Shown here piece by piece: positions 25,007-34,424 of a DNA stretch of 64,000 bases (position 1 is the first letter of the stretch; each line of letters begins with the position of its first letter). Origin of the DNA: JBHYDC01 sp051861205 (GTDB lineage Bacteria; Pseudomonadota; Alphaproteobacteria; Rhizobiales; Pleomorphomonadaceae); NCBI GenBank assembly GCA_051861205.1, contig JBHYDC010000005.1, positions 1 to 64,000 of the forward strand, given 5' to 3'. A model generated the notes under the pieces. The model searched no databases. It saw only the letters and a list, made by a program, of their open reading frames with translations, and was not told where the DNA came from. Position numbers and translations under genes: made by a program.

Positions 25007-25201
25007 GGGTCTCTCCTGAGATCATAACCTAGGGTCCGCGTTTCCTGTCCCCGGTAAGCCGCCCTTGGCATGGCCGGATCAGGTCCGCGAACTGCGCACC
25101 GCGCTCGACAGGAGGGGCACGCGCCTCGTTTCTGCGTTATTCGCAGGTCGGCCAAGTCGTTTCACCAACGATCCCGGCGTCTGAAATCATATGTAGGGGA
25201 G

Positions 25202-25224
25202 TTTATGTTGCATTGCAACATAAA
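25202..25224. promoter_or_regulatory. 23-bp palindrome upstream of phasin gene, candidate PhaR site
   Basis: TTTATGTTGC and GCAACATAAA are perfect 10-bp arms around ATT. The TTGC-N3-GCAA core resembles the TGC-rich sites bound by PhaR, the polyhydroxyalkanoate-responsive repressor that controls phasin genes in alphaproteobacteria. It lies 196 bp before the phasin start at 25006 and 60 bp after the end of the second phasin. Confidence 0.5.
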
Positions 25225-25284
25225 TGGTGCGACGTAGGGGTTCCCTCGACCAAAGTTGTACCTGAACGGGCCGATTTCCGGGGT

Positions 25285-25677
25285 TCAGCGTTCGAACGGC
25301 TTTGTCAAATCCTGCGCCGCTTTAATGGCTTCATCACCGACCGTTCTGGTCTGGCGGCCAAGCCGCTCCATCTGCATTTCCATGAACGCCTTTTGAAGCG
25401 CGAGCACATCTTCGGGGCTCTTGGCTCGCGAAAGCTGCTCCACGAGGTGAAAGGTCGCCTCGGCGGTCGCGCTTGCGAAATCCATGGTATCACGGGTCAT
25501 GTCGCGGAACCGGCCTTGAAGCTGCGCTTGATTGCTCTCCATACCGGAGATGGTTTGCTGCGCTATGGTCATGGCGTCGTCGAACGCCTTGCGGGCCTGC
25601 TCAACGGATTGCTCGGCCGCGGCCTTGAACGTGGCGGCGGGATCGGCGGTGCCGGACGTGGTCTTCTTCTCAGCCAT
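25285..25677 (-). CDS. Phasin-family protein (short paralogue)
   Basis: A 130-residue amphipathic helical protein. The core AAEQSVEQARKAFDDAMTIAQQ, then FASATAEATFHLVEQLSRAKSPEDVLALQKAFMEMQME, matches the phasin family and the neighbouring 163-residue phasin. It lacks the longer Lys-rich head of that protein. It probably binds polyhydroxyalkanoate granules. The upstream 267-bp region to the divergent kinase gene at 25945 must hold promoters for both; I see no clear motif in it. No terminator hairpin is obvious after the stop. Confidence 0.87.
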   Translation of the reverse strand: MAEKKTTSGTADPAATFKAAAEQSVEQARKAFDDAMTIAQQTISGMESNQAQLQGRFRDMTRDTMDFASATAEATFHLVEQLSRAKSPEDVLALQKAFMEMQMERLGRQTRTVGDEAIKAAQDLTKPFER

Positions 25678-25944
25678 GTTTTGTCTCCCGAGTTACGCAA
25701 TCAGAGCGATAAACGAGTTCACCATGTCGTCCGCCGCGACGCAAATGCCGGCGTCTGGCGATTAAGGTTATCAGCAAGTCAACGATGTAGCGGGCTTTGT
25801 ATGGATGGTCAGAGGTTCGTCATCATATTATTTACTAGTCGTTCACGATAGCGTCCGGCACGTGAGACGGGTTCCTTGGCCCGCCTTCCCTGGCGCCGGT
25901 TGCAAAGCTCGGCGCCAGGCTGCGGTGAGCGGGGAGAGATCGGC

Positions 25945-28900
25945 ATGGCCGACACGACGGCAAGATTTCTGGAGGCTGCGAACGATCCTCGGATCGCGCG
26001 CCTTGCCGGCGATGGACGTCCGGCCATCGTGTTCGACCGAACGGGAACGGCTGTCGTGTGGGCGAATGCGGCGGGGGCCGCCTACCTTGGCACGGAAGAC
26101 GTGTCCGCGCTCCTCGCCTTGCGGTTTCCGGCTGCTGCGCCGTTCGCGCGCCGCATCGCCGCCCTCTCCGGTCAGCTTTCGGCCGGCCAGGAACTTACAG
26201 AGCGGATAGCGCTTCCCAAGGGCCTCTTGCCGCATCCCGTCATCTGCCGCGCTTCTCGCGCGATCCTTAACAATGACCGTACCGTCGTGCTTCTCGTCGT
26301 CGACGGCACCGGCCGAACCTCTGATGAGGAAGCAGGCGCGCGGTATCAGCGAATGCTGGACGCCTTCAAGGCGGGATCGATCCCGGCCGACACGATACCC
26401 GTGGTGCAGGAACCCGAACCTGCGCCGGCACCGGCCGAGACAGATCCGGAGGTCTCGCTTGCCGAGGCCGTGCAGGTCGAAACGCCTCAGGCAGAGCCGG
26501 CCGAAAGCGACCTCAATCTGGAAATCTCCGACCCCATCCCCCAGCCGGACGACACCGCGGCCGGGGCAGAGGTATCGACATCGGCCCCCATGACGGCTGA
26601 CATCGCACCCGAAAGCGAATCGACCGCCGACGACGATGCATCGATCCAGCAGGGGCATCCGGACGAATCGGTTGGAACCATTGAGCTGGTTGCCGTTTGC
26701 CCCGATCCGGAATCCTCCCCTGCGCTGATCGCCGACATGGACGTCAGCGAGGCATCAGAGCCTGAAAAACCCACCGAATCCGCCCCCTCCGCCGGCTTCA
26801 CGCCACCAACCCACGGCCGCAGCGTGCGGTTTGTGTTCGAGCTGGATGCGGATTTCGGCTTCACCTTCCTTTCAGAGGAATTCGCCGGCGTTGTCGGCCC
26901 CCGCACCGCCGATGTGGTTGGCCGTAGCTGGGCCGATGTCGCAGCTGAATTCGATCTCGACCCGCTCGGCCGTGTGACCGCCACTATCCGGCGGCGCGAC
27001 ACCTTCACCAGCATCACCGTCGATTGGCCCATTGAGGATGCCGCCGCGCGGGTCCCGGTGGATCTGACCGGCATGCCGGTTTTCACCCGTGACCGCTCCT
27101 TCCGGGGTTATCGCGGCTTCGGGATAGCCAAATCCGGGGCGATGTTCTCGGTCCCGGCCCGTTTGCGGGATGAAGAGCTGCTCTCGGCCGAAGCTGCGCC
27201 CGCGCTCGTTCAAAATACGACCATGGTTTTCGATACCAGCGAACCGGCGCCCCCCACTGCGCCTAGCAAGGCCGATGTTATCGAAGAGGGTCTCGGCACC
27301 GCATGGCCGGAAGCCGATGCCGCCTTCGCCGCCCCGGTCGAGCCTGCACCAGCAATGGCGGCGCCTGAAGCCGAGCTGCGCCAGCCTCCGGCCGCACCGG
27401 ATATCGCGCTTCTCGCTGCGTTCGCGGACTATCTTGCGGTCGCCGATGCCCCCGCCCTCTATGAGGATGCGGAGCTGGACGTCATCCTCGGCGAGAACCT
27501 GGAGGATCCCACTCCAACAGCCGACGACGTGTCGGAGTCCGAGCTCGGCAGCGAATGGAGTGCCGGCTCGGGCGGCGCGCCGGTACCGCCTGAAGTGCCC
27601 CCGGCGCCTCAGGAAGCGCCCGAGCGGGAAACGCCGAGCGGCGAGCCCGCAACGCCTGCCGAAACACCGCCCGCGCCCGGTCCGGGCTATCCCGCGCCAG
27701 CTCCTGGCGAGGCGCCCGATTCGCCTCGTCCCTTGCCCGACGAAGAACCCGCCGGCATGCCTGACGAGGGTCCGGACGATGTCCCCCCGGAATTTCCTGG
27801 TCACCTGCCGGCCGATGTGCCTGCGGACATGCCCGACGAAGCGCCGGGCCTACTGCCGGATGAGATCGAGACGCCCGCCGCGATCGAATCAGCCAGACGG
27901 GATACCGGTACACAGGCGCCCAACGAGGCATCCCGCCCGCACGTGGCGGACGCCCTGGACGACGTTGCCTGGCGCGAGCCGCAGCCGCGCGGCGAGGTCA
28001 TCCAGTCGCCGATCATCGCGCGGACGATCCCGCATCAAGAGTTTTCCGAAGAGGAAACCGCCCGTCGCCAGTTGTCGCGCCCCGAGCGCGAGGCCTTTCA
28101 GAAGATCGCCGAGGCGCTTGGTGCCCGTTATGAGGACGGCGGCCCGGCAGCACCCGCTCCCTTCCAACTTGGCGGGATGCAATTCACAACGCCCGATACC
28201 GAAGGCCGCGAGCCTGCGCGCACGATATCGCCGTCCGGCGTTGCTCCCGGTTTGTCGTTCGACGCAGGGCTTTTGGACAAGCTGCCGCTGGCCATCGCCA
28301 TCCTGAAAGACGGCGAAGCAGTCACCGTGAACCGGGCCTTCCTCGATCTTGCCGGCTTTTCCGATTATCAGGCGCTTCAAGACGCCGGCGGCTTTGCCGA
28401 AGCCTTCGCCGGGTCCGCCCTGCCGCGCGATAGTTCGCTGCCCGCGATCCGGCGGCGCGATGGCGTCGAGGTGCCCGTCAGCGCGCGCCTTCATTCGATC
28501 CCGTGGAATGGCGGCATCGCCTCGCTGCTGACCGTGCAGGAAACCGCCACGACAACGGGGCGAGACCGGGCGGCGGCGGCCGAGGAGCGGGTGGAGGAAC
28601 TCGAAGCCATTCTCGACACCGCGACCGACGGCGTGTTGGTGCTCGACATCAAGGGCACGGTGCTTGGCGCCAATCGCTCGGCGGAGGCCCTCTTCGGCAT
28701 GGAACGATCGTCCATGGTGGGCGATCCGCTGATCCTTCTTCTCGCCCCCGAAAGCCACCGCAACGCGCTGGATTATCTCGACGGGCTCTCTCGTAACGGC
28801 CTCTCCAGCGTTCTCAATGACGGCCGGGAGGTGATAGGGCGCGTACAGACGGGCGGTCTCGTCCCGCTGTTCATGACGATCGGCCGAATTTCCGCATCGA

Positions 28901-29688
28901 AGTTTTGCGCGGTCCTGCGCGACATCACGCAGTGGAAGCGGGCGGAGGAAGAACTCACAAACGCCAAGCGCTCGGCTGAAAACGCTTCGTCGCAGAAGTC
29001 CGACTTCCTTGCCAAGATCAGTCACGAAATCCGCACGCCCCTCAACGCCATCATCGGCTTTTCCGAGGTGATGATGGAAGAGCGTTTCGGCGCCGTCGGC
29101 AGCGAGCGTTACAAGGAATATCTGCGCGACATCCATATCTCCGGCACTCACATCATGAGCCTCGTCAATGACCTCCTCGATCTTTCCAAGATCGAGGCGG
29201 GCAAGCTCGACCTTTCCTTCGAAGCGGTCGCGCTCAACGAGGTCATGCGCGAGTGCGTGGCGCTGATGCAGCCGCAGGCGAACCGCGAGCGGATCATCAT
29301 CCGCACCTCGCTGTCCTCCAGCCTGCCGGCCGTGGTCGCCGATAGCCGCAGCGTGCGCCAAATCGTGCTCAATCTTCTGTCCAACGCCATCAAATTCAAC
29401 ACGGCCGGCGGACAGGTCATCGTCTCGACGATCTACGAGGACACCGGCGAAGTGGCGCTCCGCGTTCGCGATACCGGCCCCGGCATGAGCGAGGACGACA
29501 TCTCCAAAGCGCTCGAACCCTTCCGTCAGTTGCATACGGCGCGCCCCGGCCGGGGCACCGGGCTCGGCCTTCCGCTGACCAAGGCGTTGGTGGAAGCAAA
29601 CCGGGCGGCGTTCCGCATCGACTCGACCGTCGGTCAGGGCACGCTGGTGCAGGTCACCTTTCCGTCCACGCGCGTGCTGGCAGAATGA
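25945..29688 (+). CDS. Large PAS-domain sensor histidine kinase, PdhS/DivJ/PleC-like
   Basis: A 1247-residue protein without obvious membrane helices. An N-terminal PAS-like part (about 15-60) is followed by a 150-residue acidic/Pro-rich linker, a second PAS-like domain (about 290-390, FVFELDADFGFTFLSEEFAGVV), and a longer Pro/Glu/Asp-rich stretch with repeats such as MPDEGPDDVPPEFP and VPADMPDEAP. Two further PAS domains lie near 780-860 (LPLAIAILKDGEAVTVNRAF) and 890-960. The kinase core has the phospho-His in SHEIRTPLNAIIGF (His near 1027) and the ATP lid motifs DTGPGMS and GRGTGLGLPL. The core is of the alphaproteobacterial cell-cycle class that controls DivK and so CtrA. The ATG at 25945 has GGGGAG upstream; an earlier in-frame start lacks one. 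Confidence 0.85.
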   Translation: MADTTARFLEAANDPRIARLAGDGRPAIVFDRTGTAVVWANAAGAAYLGTEDVSALLALRFPAAAPFARRIAALSGQLSAGQELTERIALPKGLLPHPVICRASRAILNNDRTVVLLVVDGTGRTSDEEAGARYQRMLDAFKAGSIPADTIPVVQEPEPAPAPAETDPEVSLAEAVQVETPQAEPAESDLNLEISDPIPQPDDTAAGAEVSTSAPMTADIAPESESTADDDASIQQGHPDESVGTIELVAVCPDPESSPALIADMDVSEASEPEKPTESAPSAGFTPPTHGRSVRFVFELDADFGFTFLSEEFAGVVGPRTADVVGRSWADVAAEFDLDPLGRVTATIRRRDTFTSITVDWPIEDAAARVPVDLTGMPVFTRDRSFRGYRGFGIAKSGAMFSVPARLRDEELLSAEAAPALVQNTTMVFDTSEPAPPTAPSKADVIEEGLGTAWPEADAAFAAPVEPAPAMAAPEAELRQPPAAPDIALLAAFADYLAVADAPALYEDAELDVILGENLEDPTPTADDVSESELGSEWSAGSGGAPVPPEVPPAPQEAPERETPSGEPATPAETPPAPGPGYPAPAPGEAPDSPRPLPDEEPAGMPDEGPDDVPPEFPGHLPADVPADMPDEAPGLLPDEIETPAAIESARRDTGTQAPNEASRPHVADALDDVAWREPQPRGEVIQSPIIARTIPHQEFSEEETARRQLSRPEREAFQKIAEALGARYEDGGPAAPAPFQLGGMQFTTPDTEGREPARTISPSGVAPGLSFDAGLLDKLPLAIAILKDGEAVTVNRAFLDLAGFSDYQALQDAGGFAEAFAGSALPRDSSLPAIRRRDGVEVPVSARLHSIPWNGGIASLLTVQETATTTGRDRAAAAEERVEELEAILDTATDGVLVLDIKGTVLGANRSAEALFGMERSSMVGDPLILLLAPESHRNALDYLDGLSRNGLSSVLNDGREVIGRVQTGGLVPLFMTIGRISASKFCAVLRDITQWKRAEEELTNAKRSAENASSQKSDFLAKISHEIRTPLNAIIGFSEVMMEERFGAVGSERYKEYLRDIHISGTHIMSLVNDLLDLSKIEAGKLDLSFEAVALNEVMRECVALMQPQANRERIIIRTSLSSSLPAVVADSRSVRQIVLNLLSNAIKFNTAGGQVIVSTIYEDTGEVALRVRDTGPGMSEDDISKALEPFRQLHTARPGRGTGLGLPLTKALVEANRAAFRIDSTVGQGTLVQVTFPSTRVLAE

Positions 29689-29830
29689 CGCAGGTGCGTG
29701 CGCCCACGCGATTTAAAACCTGACTCATTTACTCAGCATTTTGCTCGACGGAGGAAGCACTTGGCGGGAAAGTTTGGAACGGTTCCATGGTGGATCCGGC
29801 CAAACCCTTGAAAAACCTTCGCTATCTCGG

Positions 29831-29861
29831 TTGACAGCCATCTGTTTCGCTTGCCATAACG
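29831..29861 (+). promoter_or_regulatory. Candidate promoter of the iron transporter operon
   Basis: A consensus TTGACA at 29831-29836 is followed, after about 18-19 bases, by CATAAC/ATAACG. It lies about 60 bases before the start at 29919. I did not find a clear Fur, Irr or RirA box in the 230-bp gap. Confidence 0.45.
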
Positions 29862-29918
29862 TCGTCGTTCACGAAACCCCGATGATAGGGCCTTGAACCC
29901 TGCCGATTGGAGACGACG

Positions 29919-30944
29919 ATGACTTTGACACGCCTGCGCAGCGCGGCTCTTGCCGCATGCATTCTAGCCGTTCCCGCTTCCGCCTTTGCCGCCGAGGTGA
30001 ATGTCTACACCACGCGCGAGCCTGGCCTCCTTCAGCCGCTGCTTGATCAGTTCACCAAGGAAACCGGCACGACGGTGAACACCATCTTCGTCAAGGAAGG
30101 CCTTGGCGAACGCGTCGCGGCCGAGGGCGCGAATTCGCCGGCCGACCTGATGGTTGTGGTGGACTACGGCAACCTGATCGATCTCGTCGATCGCGGGCTT
30201 ACGCAGCCTGTGCAGTCCGAGACCCTGAACGCAGCGATCCCCGAAAGCCTGCGCGATAAGGACGGCCAGTGGTTCGCTCTCTCGCTGCGCGCCCGCGTGC
30301 TCTACACCTCCAAAGACCGCGTCACCGAGGCGCCGAAGACCTATGAGGAACTTGCCGATCCGAAGTGGCAGGGCAAGATATGCGTCCGGTCTGGCCAGCA
30401 TCCTTACAACACCTCGCTGATCGCAGCCGTGATCGCCAAGGACGGCCGAGAGGCCGCCGAAGCGTGGCTAAAAGGCGTCAAGGCCAACCTCGCGCGCAAG
30501 CCGGGCGGCGGCGACCGTGACGTGGCGAAGGACATCCTCGCCGGCCTCTGCGACGTCGGCATCGGCAACTCCTACTATGTCGGCCTGATGCGCTCCGGCG
30601 CCGGCGGCGATGAGCAGAAGACCTGGGGTGATGCCATCAACGTGGCTCTGCCGACCTTCCAGGATGGCGCAGGCACTCACGTCAACGTCTCTGGCGCGGC
30701 GCTTGCCAAAAACGCTCCGAACCGGGCCGAAGCCGTAGCGCTGCTTGAATTCCTTGCCTCGGACGAAGCTCAAAAGATCCTGGCTGCGGCCAATTTCGAG
30801 TATCCCGTCAAGGCCGGCGCTACCGTGGACCCGATCATTGAGGCGCTCGGAGCGCTGAAGGTTGATCCGACGCCGCTCACGTCCCTTGCCGCCGTACGCA
30901 AGGATGCCAGCATCCTGGTGGATGAGGTCGGCTTCGACGAGTGA
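29919..30944 (+). CDS. Fe(3+) ABC transporter substrate-binding protein (FbpA/FutA-like)
   Basis: A 341-residue periplasmic ferric-binding protein. The signal peptide is LRSAALAACILAVPASAFAA. Mature segments EVNVYTTREPGLLQPLLDQFTKETGT, WFALSLRARVLYTSKD, and the Tyr pair in IGNSYYVGLM (the iron-coordinating tyrosines of FbpA) are present. It captures Fe3+ for the permease at 30961. The ATG at 29919 is preceded by GGAG; an upstream TTG at 29907 gives four extra residues and is less likely. The gene carries a good promoter candidate at 29831. Confidence 0.92.
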   Translation: MTLTRLRSAALAACILAVPASAFAAEVNVYTTREPGLLQPLLDQFTKETGTTVNTIFVKEGLGERVAAEGANSPADLMVVVDYGNLIDLVDRGLTQPVQSETLNAAIPESLRDKDGQWFALSLRARVLYTSKDRVTEAPKTYEELADPKWQGKICVRSGQHPYNTSLIAAVIAKDGREAAEAWLKGVKANLARKPGGGDRDVAKDILAGLCDVGIGNSYYVGLMRSGAGGDEQKTWGDAINVALPTFQDGAGTHVNVSGAALAKNAPNRAEAVALLEFLASDEAQKILAAANFEYPVKAGATVDPIIEALGALKVDPTPLTSLAAVRKDASILVDEVGFDE

Positions 30945-30960
30945 GGACTGAAGCGCCATC

Positions 30961-32679
30961 GTGACGAAAGCCAAACTCCCGGCCCGCGATAGATCCGATC
31001 GTCTCTGGCTTCTAGCCAGCGGCATCATCGTCCTCGGCGTGCTCATGCCGATCGGCGGCCTCGTGTTCTATGCCGCACGCGGGTCGGGAGATCTTTGGCC
31101 GCATCTGGTCGGCTCGGTGCTGCCGGCCGCCTTGAAAACGACCGCGCTGCTGCTGATAGGTGTCGGCGTGCTCGTTTCAGTCATTGGCGTTGGCATGGCG
31201 TGGCTCGTCGCCATGTATCAGTTTCCCGGCCGCCGCTTTTTCGAATGGGCGCTTTTGCTGCCCCTTGCCGTGCCCACCTACATCGTCGCCTACGCCTATC
31301 TCGACGTGCTGCACCCGGTCGGACCGGTACAAACCGCGATCCGCTCGCTCCTTGGCATCACCGATCCGCGCGGGCTTCACCTCCCCGATGTCCGCTCGTT
31401 GCCGGGCGCGATCCTGCTGCTCGGCTTTGTCCTTTATCCCTATGTGTATTTGCCCGCGCGCGCGTTGTTCATGATGCAATCGCCTGCGATGATCGAGGTG
31501 GCCCGCACGCTCGGCCGCTCGCGCCGCGCCGTGTTCTTCCGCGTTGCCCTGCCTCTCGCCCGCCCAGCCGTTGCGGTCGGCGCCAGCCTTGCGCTGATGG
31601 AAGCACTGAACGACATCGGCGCCTCCGAATTCCTCGGCGTGCGTACGCTGACGGTCGCGATCTATACGACTTGGGTCACGCGCTCCTCGATCGAGGGCGC
31701 CTCGCAGATCGCGCTCGTCATGCTAGCGATCGTTCTGTTTCTGGTTGCGTTGGAGCGGCGCGGCCGCCGCCGGCAGCGCTATGTCACGCGCGCCTCGCGC
31801 TCGCGCGCTGCCGTTCCCGTTCGTCTCGCCGGACCGGCAGCGATCGGGGCGAGCCTCCTGGCCGCGATCCCCGTCATCATCGGCTTTGCCGTTCCCGCGA
31901 GCTATCTCGTTCATCACGCCGTGCGCCGTCTGCTCAACAACGGCATTCCCGACGCCCTTCCCGGCTGGATGATCAACACCGTAACGGCGGCCGCCGGCGC
32001 GACGGCGGTCGCCGTCGCCGTTGGGCTACTCGTCGCCTACACCGGGCGTTTTGCCCGCCACCGGCTGGCCCCGATCCTGGTGCGGATGACAAGCCTTGGC
32101 TATGCCGTGCCGGGCACTGTGCTCGCCGCCGGGATGCTGATGCCCTTCGCCACAATCGACAACGTCATCGCCGACGCCGTGCGCGGACTGACGGGCGAGC
32201 GGATCGGCCTCGTCCTCTCCGGCGCGGGCGTCGTCCTGATCGTGGGTTATGTGATCCGCTTCCTCGGCATCGCGACCGGCGGCATCGAGGCGGGACTGAC
32301 CAAAATTTCACCCTCTCTCGACATGGCCGCGCGCTCGCTCGGCTGCGGTCCTGCGAAAACGGTGCTGACGATCCACATACCCATGATTCGCCCGGCGATC
32401 GCGGCGGCGGCGCTGCTCGTCTTCGTCGATTGCATGAAGGAGCTGCCGATCACGCTGCTGCTTCGCCCGCTCGACTTCGAAACGCTGGCAACCACCGTCT
32501 ATGCGGAAGCCTCTCGCGGCACCTATGAGGACGGCTCCATCGCCGCGCTCATGATCGTGTTGACCGGGCTCATCCCGGTCATCCTGCTTGCCAGAACCAG
32601 CTTCCGCGACGCAGGAAAGCCAAGTTCCCGCCGTCAGGTCGCAGCCGCCGTCACGGCGGGGGAACTCCCCGCCGTCTGA
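30961..32679 (+). CDS. Fe(3+) ABC transporter permease, fused two-domain type (FbpB-like)
   Basis: A 572-residue inner-membrane protein with GTG start and about twelve hydrophobic segments. It consists of two permease domains in tandem, each with an EAA loop: VARTLGRSRRAVFFRVALPLARP in the first half and MAARSLGCGPAKTVLTIHIPMIRP in the second. This is the FbpB/SfuB layout. It follows the binding-protein gene by 16 bases. Normally an ATPase gene (FbpC) comes next; here the gene ends 4 bases before the convergent potI, and no iron-type ATPase is in the window. The transporter must borrow an ATPase encoded elsewhere or be impaired. Confidence 0.92.
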   Translation: MTKAKLPARDRSDRLWLLASGIIVLGVLMPIGGLVFYAARGSGDLWPHLVGSVLPAALKTTALLLIGVGVLVSVIGVGMAWLVAMYQFPGRRFFEWALLLPLAVPTYIVAYAYLDVLHPVGPVQTAIRSLLGITDPRGLHLPDVRSLPGAILLLGFVLYPYVYLPARALFMMQSPAMIEVARTLGRSRRAVFFRVALPLARPAVAVGASLALMEALNDIGASEFLGVRTLTVAIYTTWVTRSSIEGASQIALVMLAIVLFLVALERRGRRRQRYVTRASRSRAAVPVRLAGPAAIGASLLAAIPVIIGFAVPASYLVHHAVRRLLNNGIPDALPGWMINTVTAAAGATAVAVAVGLLVAYTGRFARHRLAPILVRMTSLGYAVPGTVLAAGMLMPFATIDNVIADAVRGLTGERIGLVLSGAGVVLIVGYVIRFLGIATGGIEAGLTKISPSLDMAARSLGCGPAKTVLTIHIPMIRPAIAAAALLVFVDCMKELPITLLLRPLDFETLATTVYAEASRGTYEDGSIAALMIVLTGLIPVILLARTSFRDAGKPSSRRQVAAAVTAGELPAV

Positions 32680-32683
32680 CCGG

Positions 32684-33502
32684 TCAGCCGGCGATGGCCG
32701 CGCGTTCGGCGCGCTGGCGCTCCACTTCGCTCCGCCGCGTCGCCACAGCCGCCGCTATCACGCCGACCGCCACGACCGCGATCAACGCCGTACAGACCGC
32801 GTTGATCTCCGGCGTCACGCCGAGCCGCACCTGACTGTAGATCTTGATCGGCAGCGTGGTCGCGCCCGGCCCCGTCGTGAAGCTCGCGATCACCAGATCG
32901 TCCAGCGACAGCGTGAAGGCCAGCATCCACCCCGCGATCACCGCCGGCAGGATCAGCGGCAAGGTGATCGCGAAGAAGGTTTTCAGCGGCGGGCAACCAA
33001 GATCGAGCGCTGCTTCCTCCAAGCTGCGATCGAACGTCACCAGCCGCGACTGCACGACCACCGCCACGAAGCACATCGTCAGCGTGGTGTGGGCGATCAT
33101 CACAGTCCAGAAACCCCGGTCGAACCCGACCGCCACGAACAACAGCAGGAGCGACAGACCCGTGATCACCTCCGGCATCACCAGCGGCGCATAAACCATG
33201 CCGGAGAACAGCGCGCGGCCGGGAAAGCGGACGAAGCGGTTCAGCGTGAAGGCCGCCATGGTGCCCAGAACCGTCGCCACCGTGGCCGAGAGCAGGCCAA
33301 CTTTCGCGGTGATCCAAGCCGCATCCATCAAGCCCTGGTTGTTCAGCATCGCCACATACCATTTCGTGGAGAAGCCGCCCCACACCGTCACCAACCGCGA
33401 CTCGTTGAACGAGAACACGATGAGAATGAGAATCGGGATGTAGAGAAACGAAAACCCGAGCACGAGCGAGACGAGGTTGAAGAGACTGAGGTTCTTTTTC
33501 AT
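32684..33502 (-). CDS. potI: Putrescine/polyamine ABC permease (PotI-like)
   Basis: A 272-residue inner-membrane permease. It begins with a helix at LFNLVSLVLGFSFLYIPILILIVFSFNES, typical of PotC/PotI. The EAA loop is SLEEAALDLGCPPLKTFFAITLPLILPA. It forms the channel with PotH, encoded 4 bases upstream. The start at 33502 has GAGG close by. It is the last gene of the minus-strand potFGHI operon. The nearby puu genes make putrescine the best guess for the substrate over spermidine. Confidence 0.9.
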   Translation of the reverse strand: MKKNLSLFNLVSLVLGFSFLYIPILILIVFSFNESRLVTVWGGFSTKWYVAMLNNQGLMDAAWITAKVGLLSATVATVLGTMAAFTLNRFVRFPGRALFSGMVYAPLVMPEVITGLSLLLLFVAVGFDRGFWTVMIAHTTLTMCFVAVVVQSRLVTFDRSLEEAALDLGCPPLKTFFAITLPLILPAVIAGWMLAFTLSLDDLVIASFTTGPGATTLPIKIYSQVRLGVTPEINAVCTALIAVVAVGVIAAAVATRRSEVERQRAERAAIAG

Positions 33503-33506
33503 GGCC

Positions 33507-34415
33507 TCAGACCCGCTTCTGGTAGTTTTGGAAGATCACGATCGGCACCACGAGCAGCGCAAGCAGGATCACCGCCACCGCCGACGATAGCGGCCAGTCG
33601 CGGTTGTTGAAGAACTCGGCCCACAGCGTCTTGCCGATCATCAAAGTCGAGTTGCCGCCCAGAAGATCCGGGATCACGAATTCGCCGACGATGGGAATGA
33701 AGCAGAGGAACGATCCCGCGATCACGCCCGGCAGGGACAGCGGGAACGTGATCACCCAAAATGATTTGATCGGCGGGCAACCCAGGTCCGAGGCGGCTTC
33801 GAGCAGGGTTTCGTCCAGCTTTTCCAGCGCGGAGTAAAGCGGCAGCACCATGAACGGCAGGTAGGAATAGACGATGCCGATGAAGACGGCCGTTTCCGTG
33901 TTCATGATGCTGACTTGCTGATCAGGCCCCAGGATATGCAGGAACTGAAGGAACGACGTCAGCAAGCCTTCCGGCTTCAAGATCCCAATCCAGGCGTAGA
34001 CGCGGATCAGAAACGACGTCCAGAACGGCAGGATGACCAGCATCACCAGCGTCGGCCGCACGGATTTTGGTGCCCGCGCCATCGCATAGGCGATGGGGTA
34101 GCCGATGATGAGCAGGAGCACCGTGGAAATCGCCGCGATGCGCAGCGAAGAGAGATAGGAGCGTATGTAGAGCGCGTCTTCGGTGAGGAAGATGTAGTTG
34201 TCGAAGGAGAGCTGCTTGATGTTCTCCCAAAGCCCGGAAAGGCCTGAGAAAACCGGCAGATAAGGCGGCATCGCGATCGCTGTTTCCGACAGCGATATCT
34301 TAACGATGATGAAGAATGGCGCCAGGAAGAACAGAAGGCTCCAAAGAAAGGGTACGGCTACGACAAGCCATCGCGCGCGAGAGGCGCGGACAGAGGGGGC
34401 GTCTGAATCGATCAT
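33507..34415 (-). CDS. potH: Putrescine/polyamine ABC permease (PotH-like)
   Basis: A 302-residue inner-membrane permease. Helices include WLVVAVPFLWSLLFFLAPFFIIVKISLSE near the N-terminus. The EAA loop is LLEAASDLGCPPIKSFWVITFPLSLPGVIAG. PVFSGLSGLWENI in the first periplasmic loop is family-typical. The start at 34415 has GAGGGGCG upstream, and the gene follows potG by 9 bases. It pairs with PotI to make the membrane part of the importer fed by PotF and powered by PotG. Confidence 0.9.
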   Translation of the reverse strand: MIDSDAPSVRASRARWLVVAVPFLWSLLFFLAPFFIIVKISLSETAIAMPPYLPVFSGLSGLWENIKQLSFDNYIFLTEDALYIRSYLSSLRIAAISTVLLLIIGYPIAYAMARAPKSVRPTLVMLVILPFWTSFLIRVYAWIGILKPEGLLTSFLQFLHILGPDQQVSIMNTETAVFIGIVYSYLPFMVLPLYSALEKLDETLLEAASDLGCPPIKSFWVITFPLSLPGVIAGSFLCFIPIVGEFVIPDLLGGNSTLMIGKTLWAEFFNNRDWPLSSAVAVILLALLVVPIVIFQNYQKRV

Positions 34416-34424
34416 CGTCGCCCC

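Noticed and set aside
27889..29535. Open frame of about 550 codons opposite the sensor kinase
   Set aside because: Antisense shadow in GC-rich DNA; the plus-strand kinase motifs are unambiguous.
29696..29715. Terminator after the sensor kinase gene
   Set aside because: Only a 5-bp stem (GCGTG/CACGC) with a weak T-run; too short to call.
31095..32528. Alternative plus-strand frame inside the iron permease gene
   Set aside because: Arg/Pro/His-rich translation typical of a shifted frame; the overlapping frame encodes a clear FbpB permease.
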